Origin: a virus
Virus record (IMG/VR): IMGVR_UViG_3300031972_000820
Coordinates: 1-43,721 of that record
Reading direction: 5' to 3' (one strand)
DNA: 43,721 nt
In this document: piece by piece, positions 27,605 to 37,163 of the stretch
Numbering within the stretch: the first letter of the stretch is position 1
Layout: each line of letters starts with the position of its first letter
Notes under the pieces: generated by a model
Told to the model about the DNA's origin: nothing
The model's database searches: none
The model's input: only the letters and a program-made list of their open reading frames with translations
Translations under genes and position numbers: made by a program

Positions 27605-28435
27605 TTAATTTAATCTTTTTTCAATATTTTGGTATATCTCCATACCTTCATCGGTTTTAAACCAAGCTGCTAAAGCTGAGTAAGGGTGTTCGTCAAATGG
27701 AACGTTCATTAACTTTCTGTCGTTAGAACCCCACAAAAAAGTTCTTTGATCAGAAGATAATTTTAATATCCCCATTTCAGTTGCTCTAATACCAAAGTTT
27801 CTAAGAACAACATTTTCATCATTTACTAATTCTAAGAACAATACTGGGTTTTTCTTGGCATACAATAGTAAATCTCTTTTAAGTTCTTTAGAACTCATGT
27901 CTGATACCTTAGAACCCACTTCAACACGCATAATTGCTTCGGCCATATCTATATCCATAGACTGAGCAGCATTTAGTGCTTTAATCTCTGTTTCTATATT
28001 TTGCACTTCGTCAACCGCTATTTTCACGTTATCTTGTTCAAAGTACCTTCTGCCTTTATGTGGGTGGTAGAGTGATAATAGTTTTTGTAAAACCGTTTTA
28101 TTTTTAGGTACTAATAAAAAACCATTTTGAAAAGTTATGTGCTCAAGTCTTTGATCACCAACCATCTCATCTACAAAACAGGTTCTTTGATTAGAAGTAT
28201 ATTTTAATTCTCTTTCGTATCCTAATTCTTCGTCAAAATAATATATGTCCGTGGATTTTATAGTCGCTGTTAACGGTTTTTTACCTTGAGCTAAATAATA
28301 AGTTCTATCTTTTATTTCCCAAGTATCTTTATTTTTTTTAGGTAATGGTTTTTCCACAACCGGTGTTTCAACTTTTGGTTGCTCTACAACCTGTGGAGTT
28401 GTTTCCACTTCTGTTTTTTTAGCTTTTTTTGCCAT
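27605..28435 (-). CDS. conserved head-region protein of unknown function
   Basis: 276 residues. A Lys/Pro/Glu/Val-rich low-complexity N-terminus (about 1-35) precedes a folded part with YYLAQGKKPLTATIKSTDIY, then FLLVPKNKTVLQKLLSLYHP, and a helical C-terminus (SKELKRDLLLYAKKNPVLFL). It lies just behind the capsid gene and its terminator, before the connectors. Such a protein could be a capsid-associated or connector factor. I do not recognise the family and no catalytic residues stand out. Confidence 0.6.
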   Translation of the reverse strand: MAKKAKKTEVETTPQVVEQPKVETPVVEKPLPKKNKDTWEIKDRTYYLAQGKKPLTATIKSTDIYYFDEELGYERELKYTSNQRTCFVDEMVGDQRLEHITFQNGFLLVPKNKTVLQKLLSLYHPHKGRRYFEQDNVKIAVDEVQNIETEIKALNAAQSMDIDMAEAIMRVEVGSKVSDMSSKELKRDLLLYAKKNPVLFLELVNDENVVLRNFGIRATEMGILKLSSDQRTFLWGSNDRKLMNVPFDEHPYSALAAWFKTDEGMEIYQNIEKRLN

Positions 28436-28459
28436 AATATAATATATAATAAAATTAAT

Positions 28460-28500
28460 AAAAATAAAGGGACTGGGAAATTAATCCCAGTCTCTTTAAA
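28460..28500 (-). terminator. hairpin terminator behind the major capsid gene
   Basis: AGGGACTGGGA (28468-28478) and TCCCAGTCTCT (28485-28495) pair over 11 positions with one imperfect pair, around loop AATTAA. On the minus transcript the hairpin is followed by CCCUUUAUUUUUAUUAAUUUU, a U-rich tract, as in a rho-independent terminator. It sits 15 bases after the capsid stop. It would raise capsid mRNA relative to the downstream tail genes if read-through is partial. Confidence 0.8.
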
Positions 28501-28510
28501 ATAATTGTGC

Positions 28511-29950
28511 TTAGTTTAATAACATAAAGTTATTTCCACCTTGAACTACTAAACATCTTTCAGATAAGTAGTTAATAGTCATTGCATCTAAATCAGAAGT
28601 AGCAGCTCCAACTGAGTCAGTAACCCAAGTTTTAAGTTTTCTACTTTCTGTTTGAGAAGCTCTGTATCTAAGGTGTAAGAAAGGACGTTTCATGTTTTTA
28701 CCTAACATTTCGTCATAAACTGAAGTTACACCAGCTGGTATAACAACACCTCTAACGTCATTATAAGTTAAACCACCTCTTAAAGATCCATCGTTTAAGT
28801 ATTTCCAGTCAGTTTTGTAGAAGTCATAAGAACCTCTTCTGAAACCAGAGAAACCTAAGTTTAATGCCATATCTTCAGAGTTATCAAATACTCCATAAGA
28901 AGTACCACCAGCTCCGTAAGAATTCATAGAAGCTAACATGTCATCCATTGCTAGAGCAGTTGCTCTATTAACAAACATCATATTTTCTTCAATAGCACCT
29001 TGCTTGTCAAACTTTGCTAACATAGCGTCAAACTCAGCTAAATCAGTAGCAGCGTTAACACCTGTAACACCAGTAGAAGTGTGACCTCTATCAGTAATAG
29101 CAGCAAATAAACCTTCAGTACCAGAATTACCATCACCTAAATCAGAACCACCAATAGCTCCAGAACCTGCAGCTAATTTACTTTCTAATAAAGCCATTTC
29201 ACAGTAATCTCCAAAACGAGCCATAGTATCACCATTAGCTTTTAAGTACCATAAGTAACCGTTTTGACCTTCTTCACCAGAAACTTCAACCCAACCAATT
29301 TGAGAAGCATCTGACCCAGAAACTCTATAAGTATCTTTTAAGATAAGCATTTTTGATCTAAAAGACTTGAAAGAAGGTTCAACTGATTGAAAATCGTTTG
29401 TTCCTCCACCAAGACCCATTCCATTAGTTCCTTTGTTAAATTCAGAACCATAAACGAATAATGAAGCTGTATTAGAAGCTGAATCATCAGTTGTTCCAAA
29501 TCCTGCAACAGCACCAACTGTAGCTGCTTCGTAAGGTAATAATGTTGCTGTAGTTTGATCAGCTGCAATAGCTGATACGTAACATGGTATAACCGTGTCA
29601 ACGTTATCACTCAAAAGAACTGTTGCTCCCAAACGGATAGCGTGAGTTCCTGAAGATGCTACTGTAAATACACCCGCGTTTGTTACTTCACCATCGTAAG
29701 ATAAGTGTAATCTTCCTTGTTCAGACCAAACAACTGCGTCTGCTGAAGAAGCTTCTTCCGCCCCTACTTGTGCTAAGAATCCAGAAACAGTTCTTTTACC
29801 GTATCTTTCAACTTCTTTTTCCATTAAATCTGGTAAGTATTGTTGTTCCCAACCCGTACTACCGTCAATAAAATTTATGAAATTTGAAGGTGACGCCTGC
29901 ATTGCTGGTGCCGGTACCACGTTTAAATTTCCTCCTGCCGTAATTGCCAT
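28511..29950 (-). CDS. major capsid protein
   Basis: 479 residues starting MAITAGGNLNVVPAPAMQAS. Gene order (terminase, portal, acidic scaffold, this gene, connectors) and size fit an HK97-fold major capsid protein; sequence features include an N-terminal arm, an acidic and aromatic spine-helix region (GWEQQYLPDLMEKEVERYGK), long loops (GSEFNKGTNGMGLGGG) and C-terminal domains ending LVVQGGNNFMLLN. No protease maturation domain is attached. A hairpin terminator lies right behind it. The call rests on synteny and general resemblance. Confidence 0.8.
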   Translation of the reverse strand: MAITAGGNLNVVPAPAMQASPSNFINFIDGSTGWEQQYLPDLMEKEVERYGKRTVSGFLAQVGAEEASSADAVVWSEQGRLHLSYDGEVTNAGVFTVASSGTHAIRLGATVLLSDNVDTVIPCYVSAIAADQTTATLLPYEAATVGAVAGFGTTDDSASNTASLFVYGSEFNKGTNGMGLGGGTNDFQSVEPSFKSFRSKMLILKDTYRVSGSDASQIGWVEVSGEEGQNGYLWYLKANGDTMARFGDYCEMALLESKLAAGSGAIGGSDLGDGNSGTEGLFAAITDRGHTSTGVTGVNAATDLAEFDAMLAKFDKQGAIEENMMFVNRATALAMDDMLASMNSYGAGGTSYGVFDNSEDMALNLGFSGFRRGSYDFYKTDWKYLNDGSLRGGLTYNDVRGVVIPAGVTSVYDEMLGKNMKRPFLHLRYRASQTESRKLKTWVTDSVGAATSDLDAMTINYLSERCLVVQGGNNFMLLN

Positions 29951-29969
29951 AATTTATTTTTTTAAATTG

Positions 29970-31184
29970 TTATTTGTTTTTGTTTTTAATTTTAAACTTA
30001 AAATCAGAAGAATTATCACCTAGCACTTTAAACTTCATACCACCCGCTTCAATTTTACCATGACTTTGTCTTGGGTTCATATCGACGTTTTTGGCTTTAG
30101 CAACACTATTTTTCATAGCGTCAGCTTTTCCTTGTTCGTAAAAGTGTTTTGCAACAGCATCTGCATTCATCGCCGTATATAGAGATTTGTGATAACCCTT
30201 AGCATCTGATAATGTATTATTTTTATCTAAAAACTTTTTAGTAAAATTATTTATATCGCTCTGAGTGTTTTTAACCTCTTCAGCATTGTTTACATTAAAC
30301 CTGTATTTTTTATCACCGACGTTATATTCAAAACCTTTGAACTTGTCGTTAAAAACGTTATTTGTTTTTTGCGCAAAAATATCAGAGTTCTTTTTAACTG
30401 TTTTTTGAGTTGCTTCTGACTCCTCGTTGTACCTATTAAAGAAATCAACTGCTTTTTGTTGCTCACCCGTAAGTTTGCTTCCAGCTTTGATGTCTTCATA
30501 GTATTTGGACTTTTGCCCGTCCAAGTGGCTTTTAGCGTTCGCAACTTGCTCTTTTAACGCTAATTTTTTTCTTCTTATATCTATCTCCTCATCTTCTTCT
30601 TCATCCCAAGAAAATTTATCTTCTAACATGAAGTTTATTTCTTCTGAATTTAAATGAGGTTTTGTTTGTTTGTAGTACTCGTAAAGTAAATCTGAATCTT
30701 CTAGTTTACTATAATCTTGATTAAGTTTTACATAATCGTTTAAATCACCCCCAGTCTCTTCCATAAAGTCCATCAACTTTTGGATATTCTCTGGTAACGG
30801 TTTTCCTGTAGCTTCGGCTTCTGCTACAGCTTCTTCTATCTGCTCCTCAACCTCAGCAACTTCTTCTTCCGTAGATTCTTCAGTAATTTCTTCTAATACT
30901 GCAGCTTCTTGTGCTTCTTCTTTCGGTTGTACTTCTTCTTGTTCTTGTGTGGGCTCGGCATCTTCAGACTCTGCAACCACTCCGCTGTCGTCAGCGTTAT
31001 CTTCTTTAGTTTCATTTTCTTCTTTTGGTGTTGGTGGTTTACTTAAATCTACTTTTATTACACTGTCATCTTCAGCAGATTCAAATTTACTTTTATCAAC
31101 TTTTACCACGTTTTCGTCACCTGGATCACCTTGATTATTTTTCGGTGTAGTCTCTTCGACTACGTTTTCTTTTTCTTCTTCCAT
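29970..31184 (-). CDS. acidic scaffolding-type protein
   Basis: 404 residues. About 145 N-terminal residues are Glu/Val/Thr-rich and disordered (ITEESTEEEVAEVEEQIEEA), then helical segments with Asp/Glu/Lys (SWDEEEDEEIDIRRKKLALK), and a basic C-terminal tail (DFKFKIKNKNK). Acidic body and basic tail, placed between portal and capsid, is the classic layout of a capsid scaffold whose C-terminus binds the coat. It could also contain a head maturation protease, but no Ser/His catalytic motif was seen. The start lies behind an A/T-only leader shared with the gene at 28435. Confidence 0.75.
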   Translation of the reverse strand: MEEEKENVVEETTPKNNQGDPGDENVVKVDKSKFESAEDDSVIKVDLSKPPTPKEENETKEDNADDSGVVAESEDAEPTQEQEEVQPKEEAQEAAVLEEITEESTEEEVAEVEEQIEEAVAEAEATGKPLPENIQKLMDFMEETGGDLNDYVKLNQDYSKLEDSDLLYEYYKQTKPHLNSEEINFMLEDKFSWDEEEDEEIDIRRKKLALKEQVANAKSHLDGQKSKYYEDIKAGSKLTGEQQKAVDFFNRYNEESEATQKTVKKNSDIFAQKTNNVFNDKFKGFEYNVGDKKYRFNVNNAEEVKNTQSDINNFTKKFLDKNNTLSDAKGYHKSLYTAMNADAVAKHFYEQGKADAMKNSVAKAKNVDMNPRQSHGKIEAGGMKFKVLGDNSSDFKFKIKNKNK

Positions 31185-31211
31185 AATATAATATAATAAT
31201 AATTAATAAAT

Positions 31212-33632
31212 TTATCTAGGGTCAAACGAACCTAAATCAAATCCTCCGCCTAGTATATCATTACCTGCAGACTCAAAGTTTTTAGGTGGTTTTCCACTAT
31301 TTCTTTGTTCAATCATCTCTGATTGTTGTGTAGCTTGTATTTTTGTTCTTTCGTCTTTACGATCTTCTTTTTCTTTTTCCCTGCTTTTCATACCATCAAC
31401 CTCAACTCCTTTAAGTTGCATGTTATATTGAAACTCTAAAGCCATCAACTCTTTTTTATGCAATACTTCTTGTTGCATTTTTTGAGCTTCAATTTGAGCT
31501 TTCATTTGTTCTAGTTGCGCTTGGCCTTGCGCTAACGCTTGTTCTTTTTGTAATTCAACTTGAGCAGCGGCTTGAGCAGCTTGAGTATTAGCTTGAGCTT
31601 GCATTTGAATATTTTGCTGCTGAATAGCCTGGTCTTTTTCTCCTTTCTTTTTTCTACGTATTTTAAGAAGTTGATTAGCCATTTTAATATTCTTAATATC
31701 TCTAAGATCTATAGCATCTTCAAGCTCTATACTTTTTTGCTGTAAAGCCATTTGAATATTATTTTCTAAAATAGCTTTCTCTTCTTCGTCTGGCATTAAA
31801 TCTATAAATATACCAAAATCGTATAAATGTAAACTTTGCATCTCTTCAAGAGTCGCAACATTATGAACTCCTATTGCTTGTATAAAAGCATCTTTAGTTG
31901 GAGAATACTCTATAATATCAGATATCCTTAATGATAAACACTCTGCTGTTTCAGCTGTTAAATATAAACCAGCTTGTAATATATGTCTAGTTGCTGTATT
32001 ACTATTTGCAGCCGCTAACTTCTGAACGCCTACTAAAGCATTTTTATCTGGCATACTACCGTCTCTAGCTTCATTAAGTCCGGTTACATCTCTTATCATT
32101 TGTAAATAATAGTTGTAGTTACCTATAAGTGCTTGCATTTTATTTCCACCACTACCTGATGTAATTTCTTGAATAGGTACTTTACCTGGATTCATGTCAC
32201 CTTCTGACGTAAAGCTTCTTCCTATTACGGATCCAGTTTGGAAGAACATATTTAAAGCTTCTTGTGGGTTGTAGTTTGTACCATTTCCTAAATCAACTTC
32301 AGCTAAACCGTCAGCGTCTAAGTAAACACCATCTGGAACCATTCTAGCCATAACTTGTTGTAACTTCAAGTGTGTCAACTGAATCATATCAGCAAAACCA
32401 GTTATACGCTTTACTAGTGAGTCTATCTTACCGTTGTACATTCTAGGCGCTACAATAGCATAATTCATTTTTACTTTAGTAAAATCACTTTTAGGTCTCA
32501 TCATATTTCTTGACATTTCCCACCTAAGTAATTTATCAGTACCTAATATCATTGCTCCATCATAAAGACACTCAATAGATCTTAGCATTCTAGTGTAACC
32601 ACCTTCTTTATCTTGTGGTGGATTAAACGAATCATCTTTAGGTATTATTTTATCAGCACCAGTCGCTGTTTCTTTTACTTTATATACCTCATTCATGTAG
32701 GTCTTGTAATTAAAGTATAAAACCTGAATAGTATTATTATCTTCTTTATCTTCGCTATGTCTAGAATTATAGTTTGATCTGTTATAAGATTTATTCTTCA
32801 TTATATCCTCAAGATCACTTTCTGTTAAATGTGGAAATTGTTTTGCCAACTCATTAACAGGTATACTTTTCGCTTCACCAACATAATATATATCGTCAAA
32901 ATATGGGGACTCAGTGTAAGAGTAAACTAAGTTTGCAGGATCAACATAATCTATAACAACACCTTCAGACGTATTAAACGAAGTTTTAACAGCACCTATC
33001 CCTAAAACTGTCAAATCATAATAGAATTGCTTTTTAATAAGTTCGTACTTATTACCTTCAAACAAAGTATTTATAGCTTGTTCTTCAGCTATTTCAACAG
33101 ATTGTTTGTATGTTAGCTGCATGTGAAGCTCTAGCTCTTCAATAGTTTCTGGTAATTTTTCAATATCATTTTCAGCAGTTGATATACCAAAATTTTCTTT
33201 TGCAAAAGCGTCTAACTCTTTAGTACGCATGTCAGCCAATATAGACTCCATGTAATCTGTACGTTTAGCTACTCCATATGGATCTTGAGAATAAGCTTTT
33301 ACATCGTAAGTTCTTTCAGCAATACCGTTAACAACTATATCTACAAACTTAGATATGATAGGCACAGGCTTCCAGTCTAAATTAAGATAGGACAAATCAC
33401 CGTTTATAGATAACTCATCCTTATATTTTTGTATTGATTGTTCGCCTCTAGCATACAATCTTAAATTATGAAAATCATTTTGATTAGTTCTATATCTATT
33501 AAAACCTCTGTCGTTGTTAAACCACTCTTGCTCTATTGCTTTACCTACCTTCAAACCATAGTCATAGCTTAACTTTTCAGCGTCGCTAACTGTTTGACTC
33601 GGGAAATAACTTCTAATGCCAGACTCTGCCAT
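31212..33632 (-). CDS. portal protein
   Basis: 806 residues. The N-terminal three quarters show the portal pattern: RPxY-type arms, the DWKPVPIISKFVDIVVNGIA segment, a wing with NTLFEGNKYELIKKQFYYDL, and the stem/crown section around GNYNYYLQMIRDVTGLNEAR. From about residue 640 the protein turns to a long Gln/Ala/Lys coiled coil (QAQANTQAAQAAAQVELQKE) that would form the barrel or a scaffold contact. The gene lies five bases after the terminase and before the scaffold. It acts as the DNA gateway of the head. Confidence 0.85.
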   Translation of the reverse strand: MAESGIRSYFPSQTVSDAEKLSYDYGLKVGKAIEQEWFNNDRGFNRYRTNQNDFHNLRLYARGEQSIQKYKDELSINGDLSYLNLDWKPVPIISKFVDIVVNGIAERTYDVKAYSQDPYGVAKRTDYMESILADMRTKELDAFAKENFGISTAENDIEKLPETIEELELHMQLTYKQSVEIAEEQAINTLFEGNKYELIKKQFYYDLTVLGIGAVKTSFNTSEGVVIDYVDPANLVYSYTESPYFDDIYYVGEAKSIPVNELAKQFPHLTESDLEDIMKNKSYNRSNYNSRHSEDKEDNNTIQVLYFNYKTYMNEVYKVKETATGADKIIPKDDSFNPPQDKEGGYTRMLRSIECLYDGAMILGTDKLLRWEMSRNMMRPKSDFTKVKMNYAIVAPRMYNGKIDSLVKRITGFADMIQLTHLKLQQVMARMVPDGVYLDADGLAEVDLGNGTNYNPQEALNMFFQTGSVIGRSFTSEGDMNPGKVPIQEITSGSGGNKMQALIGNYNYYLQMIRDVTGLNEARDGSMPDKNALVGVQKLAAANSNTATRHILQAGLYLTAETAECLSLRISDIIEYSPTKDAFIQAIGVHNVATLEEMQSLHLYDFGIFIDLMPDEEEKAILENNIQMALQQKSIELEDAIDLRDIKNIKMANQLLKIRRKKKGEKDQAIQQQNIQMQAQANTQAAQAAAQVELQKEQALAQGQAQLEQMKAQIEAQKMQQEVLHKKELMALEFQYNMQLKGVEVDGMKSREKEKEDRKDERTKIQATQQSEMIEQRNSGKPPKNFESAGNDILGGGFDLGSFDPR

Positions 33633-33637
33633 ATTTA

Positions 33638-35851
33638 TTATTTGATTATTTGTGAATTTGTTCCAGTATTACTATACTTGGAAATGTTTATGTTTAGTGG
33701 TTGTTTTTCAACCTTTACGTTTGGTGCGTATAAATGTCTGTTGTTAGCCATTATAGCTAAACCAGAACTTATAGACGCATCAAACTTTGTTCTTTTGTTT
33801 ATATCAAACCTACTCCAGTCGTTTAAAAGATCATTAAAATATAAATCTCCAAACGTTCCATCTTGCTTCATACCTACGTGATCTTGTATATACATTTCGA
33901 TTGCAGCGGCATGTGCTTGTTTTATATCTTCGCTAGAGTTAGGTATACCACCTACTTCTTTTTCTGCAACGGATAATTTGTTCCATACTTTATCAGGTCT
34001 ATTCATACTGAACCCTCTATATCCTCTACGCCTCAAATAATACAAGAGACGAGGTTTATTGTTCTCTGCGAGTATAGGCATTCCGTAAAATACTAAAGCC
34101 ATTAGAACGTCCTCAAAGAAGATCTCGGCTGTTGGTGGTCTTGATAAGTATTCTAAAAAGAAACTGTTCGCTGGTGCGTCTTCCATACTGAACCTAGTTA
34201 AGCCGTGTAAAGCTCCTTTTGATCCTTCACCATCTACTGTACCTGATATATCATAACTATCACAACCAAAAGCACCCATATGTTCGTTGCCAGGATATTT
34301 AATACCGTTTTTAAGTATTACTCTGTTTTGTATTTGTGATGGTGGCACCCAACTTACTTTAAACCTACCTTTTGGATCTGGGTAAAATATTACTTGTGAA
34401 TCTTTTATACCGTTAACCCATTGAAAATTACCTTTAGTTACACCTAGTGTTCTAGACATTTCCTCATTGTAATCTATCTGCTCGTATAATTTAACTAAGT
34501 TAAATATACTATTCTTAGTCTCATCTCTAAACGCGTGCTCTGTAGTTCTTGGAAACTGGCGGTAGAATTCATTTAAAGCATCTTGATCATCTTTTAAACC
34601 ATCTACTTCGTTTTGCCAGTTATCTATTACACCTACATCTATTAATTCACCGTCTGGAGCGAACACGTCGATATCAGGAGTAGTGAAAACTGGAATTCCG
34701 TACTCGTCAATAAATCCTTCGTAGTTCCATTCCATTGGGATAAACAAAGAGTATAAACCAGATTTTGTTTGACCATTTCTATTTCTTTTAGTGACATCTG
34801 ATGCATTGTATAATTTTTTAAAGTTATCGCCTCCTTTATCTAAAGCGTTTGATGTTGAACCCATCATACACTTACCTATAATTCTACTACCTAATCTTAA
34901 ACATGTTTTTGTAACACGCCAGTTATTTAATATATTATCAGGCCTTTCCCACTTACCACTTTCATCATGTACTAATAACGCTAGCTTTTCACCGTCATAG
35001 CTATTGTCACCTGTGTTTTTCCAATCTATTGTTGTATCTAATCCTTGTATGTCTTCCAGCTTTTCATTAGCTGTTATTTTCTTTCTTGTAAACTTACTAG
35101 CAGGTACTCTATACGCTAGCTCTGTTTTTGGTCTATCCATACCATCTTGAACTGGTTTGAAGAAAAATGGATAGTTAATTGATATTGGCACTACTTTATC
35201 TGTAAACATTTTCTTTGCATCAGCACCTGTTTTAGATAGTATACCATATCTACTATCACTTGCAAGAGTGGCTAAGTTAACTGTTTCTGCAGATGACATG
35301 AAAGAAAACCCTGATCTTCTGTTCTTTAGGTAACACATACCATAACATCTTTTATCTGCTTTACAAGCTTCCCAAAATATAAAGAACAATCTGTTTGCCT
35401 CTCTAAAATCTGGTGCACCTACATCTATCTTGCTCCATTGCAGGTACATATAGTGAGTTCCTGGTATCCACGTTGGTTTTCCATTATTAGTAAACCAAAA
35501 ACCTTCTTCTCTACGTTTAAACTCTTCATCTATATAATCGTGCCACTGGTCTTTCTGATCATCAGGATATGCTCTCCAATCAAATATGTTTTTCAAACGC
35601 TCAAGCTCTTTAGGTTGTTCAAACTTAACCCACTTGTTTTTATCGTTGCTATACACACTTTTCGGTACTTTCGGTAATGCTATAGCTAAATTCTGTATTT
35701 CTATAATCTCGCCGATTTGACCACTGCGTGATAACACTATAATATCATGGTCTTTATCGTAACCGTATTTCCACTTTTTACCTTTGTTAAGTCTACTGAT
35801 AGTAGTTTTCTTAACTGGCTCAATAGTCTTAACTAAATCTTGCTCGTACAT
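33638..35851 (-). CDS. terminase large subunit
   Basis: 737 residues. The N-terminal ATPase part has a deviant Walker A near residue 175 (LKNRRSGFSFMSS) and a Walker B near 293 (LALLVHDESGKW, with the catalytic Glu after Asp). The C-terminal RNase H-like nuclease begins near 530 with FGCDSYDISG and later contains FDASISSGLAIMAN. The motor packages DNA through the portal encoded directly downstream. The gene overlaps the candidate small terminase by one base (TAATG), consistent with coupled expression. Confidence 0.9.
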   Translation of the reverse strand: MYEQDLVKTIEPVKKTTISRLNKGKKWKYGYDKDHDIIVLSRSGQIGEIIEIQNLAIALPKVPKSVYSNDKNKWVKFEQPKELERLKNIFDWRAYPDDQKDQWHDYIDEEFKRREEGFWFTNNGKPTWIPGTHYMYLQWSKIDVGAPDFREANRLFFIFWEACKADKRCYGMCYLKNRRSGFSFMSSAETVNLATLASDSRYGILSKTGADAKKMFTDKVVPISINYPFFFKPVQDGMDRPKTELAYRVPASKFTRKKITANEKLEDIQGLDTTIDWKNTGDNSYDGEKLALLVHDESGKWERPDNILNNWRVTKTCLRLGSRIIGKCMMGSTSNALDKGGDNFKKLYNASDVTKRNRNGQTKSGLYSLFIPMEWNYEGFIDEYGIPVFTTPDIDVFAPDGELIDVGVIDNWQNEVDGLKDDQDALNEFYRQFPRTTEHAFRDETKNSIFNLVKLYEQIDYNEEMSRTLGVTKGNFQWVNGIKDSQVIFYPDPKGRFKVSWVPPSQIQNRVILKNGIKYPGNEHMGAFGCDSYDISGTVDGEGSKGALHGLTRFSMEDAPANSFFLEYLSRPPTAEIFFEDVLMALVFYGMPILAENNKPRLLYYLRRRGYRGFSMNRPDKVWNKLSVAEKEVGGIPNSSEDIKQAHAAAIEMYIQDHVGMKQDGTFGDLYFNDLLNDWSRFDINKRTKFDASISSGLAIMANNRHLYAPNVKVEKQPLNINISKYSNTGTNSQIIK

Positions 35852-36126
35852 TATTTAGATCTACCTTCTGCAAATCCTTTGAATACTTTTGCTTTTGCCT
35901 CTTCTGGTGTTTTTCCCTCGAGTAGGTTTTCTTCTTCTTGGATTCTGTTAAGTATTTCAAATGCATCGAATATAGCTAGTTTTTTAGTAGCTGCTGCATT
36001 TTTAAGTCTATCTGCTGTTAAGTCGTCATCTGAATCTACAATAGCTTCTTTAGCAACTTTAATCAGCTCTTCAACTGCTTTGTGCCCAGCTTGGATTATA
36101 CTCTTCTTCGTTTCCTTGATGTTCAT
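35851..36126 (-). CDS. candidate small terminase subunit
   Basis: 91 residues from ATG 36124-36126, chosen over a TTG start at 36213 that would add 29 residues and increase overlap with the upstream gene. The product is all helical (KETKKSIIQAGHKAVEELIK, RLKNAAATKKLAIFDAFEIL) and ends with a basic patch (KGFAEGRSK). Position directly before, and overlapping, the large terminase gene suits a DNA-recognition small subunit. The lack of a clear HTH and its small size leave room for another packaging cofactor. Confidence 0.55.
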   Translation of the reverse strand: MNIKETKKSIIQAGHKAVEELIKVAKEAIVDSDDDLTADRLKNAAATKKLAIFDAFEILNRIQEEENLLEGKTPEEAKAKVFKGFAEGRSK

Positions 36127-36661
36127 ATTTGATTGTAATAAAATTAGATAATATTCTGTATAGTCTTTCGCCGTTAACAACAAACTCGTATTCACTTCCT
36201 GGTCTAAAACCAATTAGATCGTTAACCCCTACTGTTTCATCTGAGTATTTAATAATACCTTGTAAAGGTTTTTCAGACTCAATATTAAATTGATCCGTAG
36301 CTTTTAAAGGTATAACAAAACAATATCCTTTTGGAGCTTTCCACTCGTTATCTCTTTTGTATAAAAAGATTTGATCTTGTGTTATAAAGTAAGTAGATTC
36401 ATTAAAATAACTTCTACTATTCTTTTCTTTACCCTTAACATCGTGCCATCTTCTAAACACATTGTGATGTACTATAACTGTATCACCGGGTTTTATATCT
36501 GTTTGTCCTACCATAGGTGTAGATACCACAATAGCTTCTCTATTTACATATTGATGGTTAAATATCTCAGTATTAAGAATAAGCTTTCCACCGTCTACTT
36601 CTTTTGTATTATTGTATCTATCTCCTTTTGGCGTTACAACAAAGTTGTATACGCTTTTCAT
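36071..36661 (-). CDS. GroES-fold-like protein next to terminase
   Basis: 196 residues. The first 100 residues align by eye to co-chaperonin GroES: GGKLILNTEIF for the strand and loop region, NREAIVVSTP, then the diagnostic IKPGDTVIVHH at 56-66, and a closing IFLYK strand. A second shorter beta part follows (GYCFVIPLKATDQF, GFRPGSEYEFVVNGERLY). Between the genes for a hypothetical and a candidate TerS, it could bind the phage GroEL ring or act in capsid assembly as T4 gp31 does. This is a fold-level resemblance only. Confidence 0.55.
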   Translation of the reverse strand: MKSVYNFVVTPKGDRYNNTKEVDGGKLILNTEIFNHQYVNREAIVVSTPMVGQTDIKPGDTVIVHHNVFRRWHDVKGKEKNSRSYFNESTYFITQDQIFLYKRDNEWKAPKGYCFVIPLKATDQFNIESEKPLQGIIKYSDETVGVNDLIGFRPGSEYEFVVNGERLYRILSNFITIKYEHQGNEEEYNPSWAQSS

Positions 36662-36882
36662 TAGTATTCTAGATTATATTCTACAGACACAGCCATGTTC
36701 TTGTTAAAATCTTTCCAAGGCAATACGTCTTTGTTCTTTTTGATGTAGATAGAAAACTTGTCTTCCTCCTCTATGATGTCACAGATAGTATGACCACCAT
36801 ACACTTCTTGCCCCACGGCATAGTGCATAGCGTCATTCTTATAATTTGATCCGATACTAATCTTTCTTATTAGCTTCGACAT
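36661..36882 (-). CDS. small protein of unknown function
   Basis: 73 residues, beginning MSKLIRKISIGSNYKNDAMH. A short beta-rich domain with YAVGQEVYGGHTICDIIEEE and a final AVSVEYNLEY strand. No membrane segment or signal. Its stop overlaps the GroES-like gene start (TAATG) and its own start overlaps the upstream coiled-coil gene by 26 bases, so it is embedded in the packaging operon. I do not recognise a family. Confidence 0.65.
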   Translation of the reverse strand: MSKLIRKISIGSNYKNDAMHYAVGQEVYGGHTICDIIEEEDKFSIYIKKNKDVLPWKDFNKNMAVSVEYNLEY

Positions 36883-37132
36883 CGTAATTTATTGTTCCAT
36901 CTTGGATGTTAATATCTACAGTACCATATTCTTTTTCAAGCTCAGTTTGTAATTTACCTAGCTCTTCTTGAATACCGTTAATCTGGTGCATCAAGTTGTG
37001 TTTCTTAACTTCCATAGAGCCTAATTCTATCTGACCTCTATTAATGTTACTTACTACTTCTTGAATACTTTTTAACTGCTCGTCAGTTATCTTTGCAGGT
37101 TTAAGGTCTACCACCTTTTCTTTTGTTGCCAT
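36857..37132 (-). CDS. small coiled-coil protein
   Basis: 91 residues starting MATKEKVVDLKPAKITDEQL. A central coiled coil covers roughly residues 20-70 (LKSIQEVVSNINRGQIELGS, then QINGIQEELGKLQTELEKEY). C-terminal IQDGTINYDVEANKKD looks beta or disordered. Comparable short coiled-coil genes are common in marine phage operons. Oligomeric scaffolding or an accessory assembly role is likely but unproven. Confidence 0.65.
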   Translation of the reverse strand: MATKEKVVDLKPAKITDEQLKSIQEVVSNINRGQIELGSMEVKKHNLMHQINGIQEELGKLQTELEKEYGTVDINIQDGTINYDVEANKKD

Positions 37133-37163
37133 TTTATTTAATTTAATTTAAGTTAATTTGTTT

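Noticed and set aside
36127-36213. TTG-initiated extension of the candidate small terminase
   Set aside because: An ATG at 36124-36126 gives a compact helical protein and less overlap with the upstream gene.
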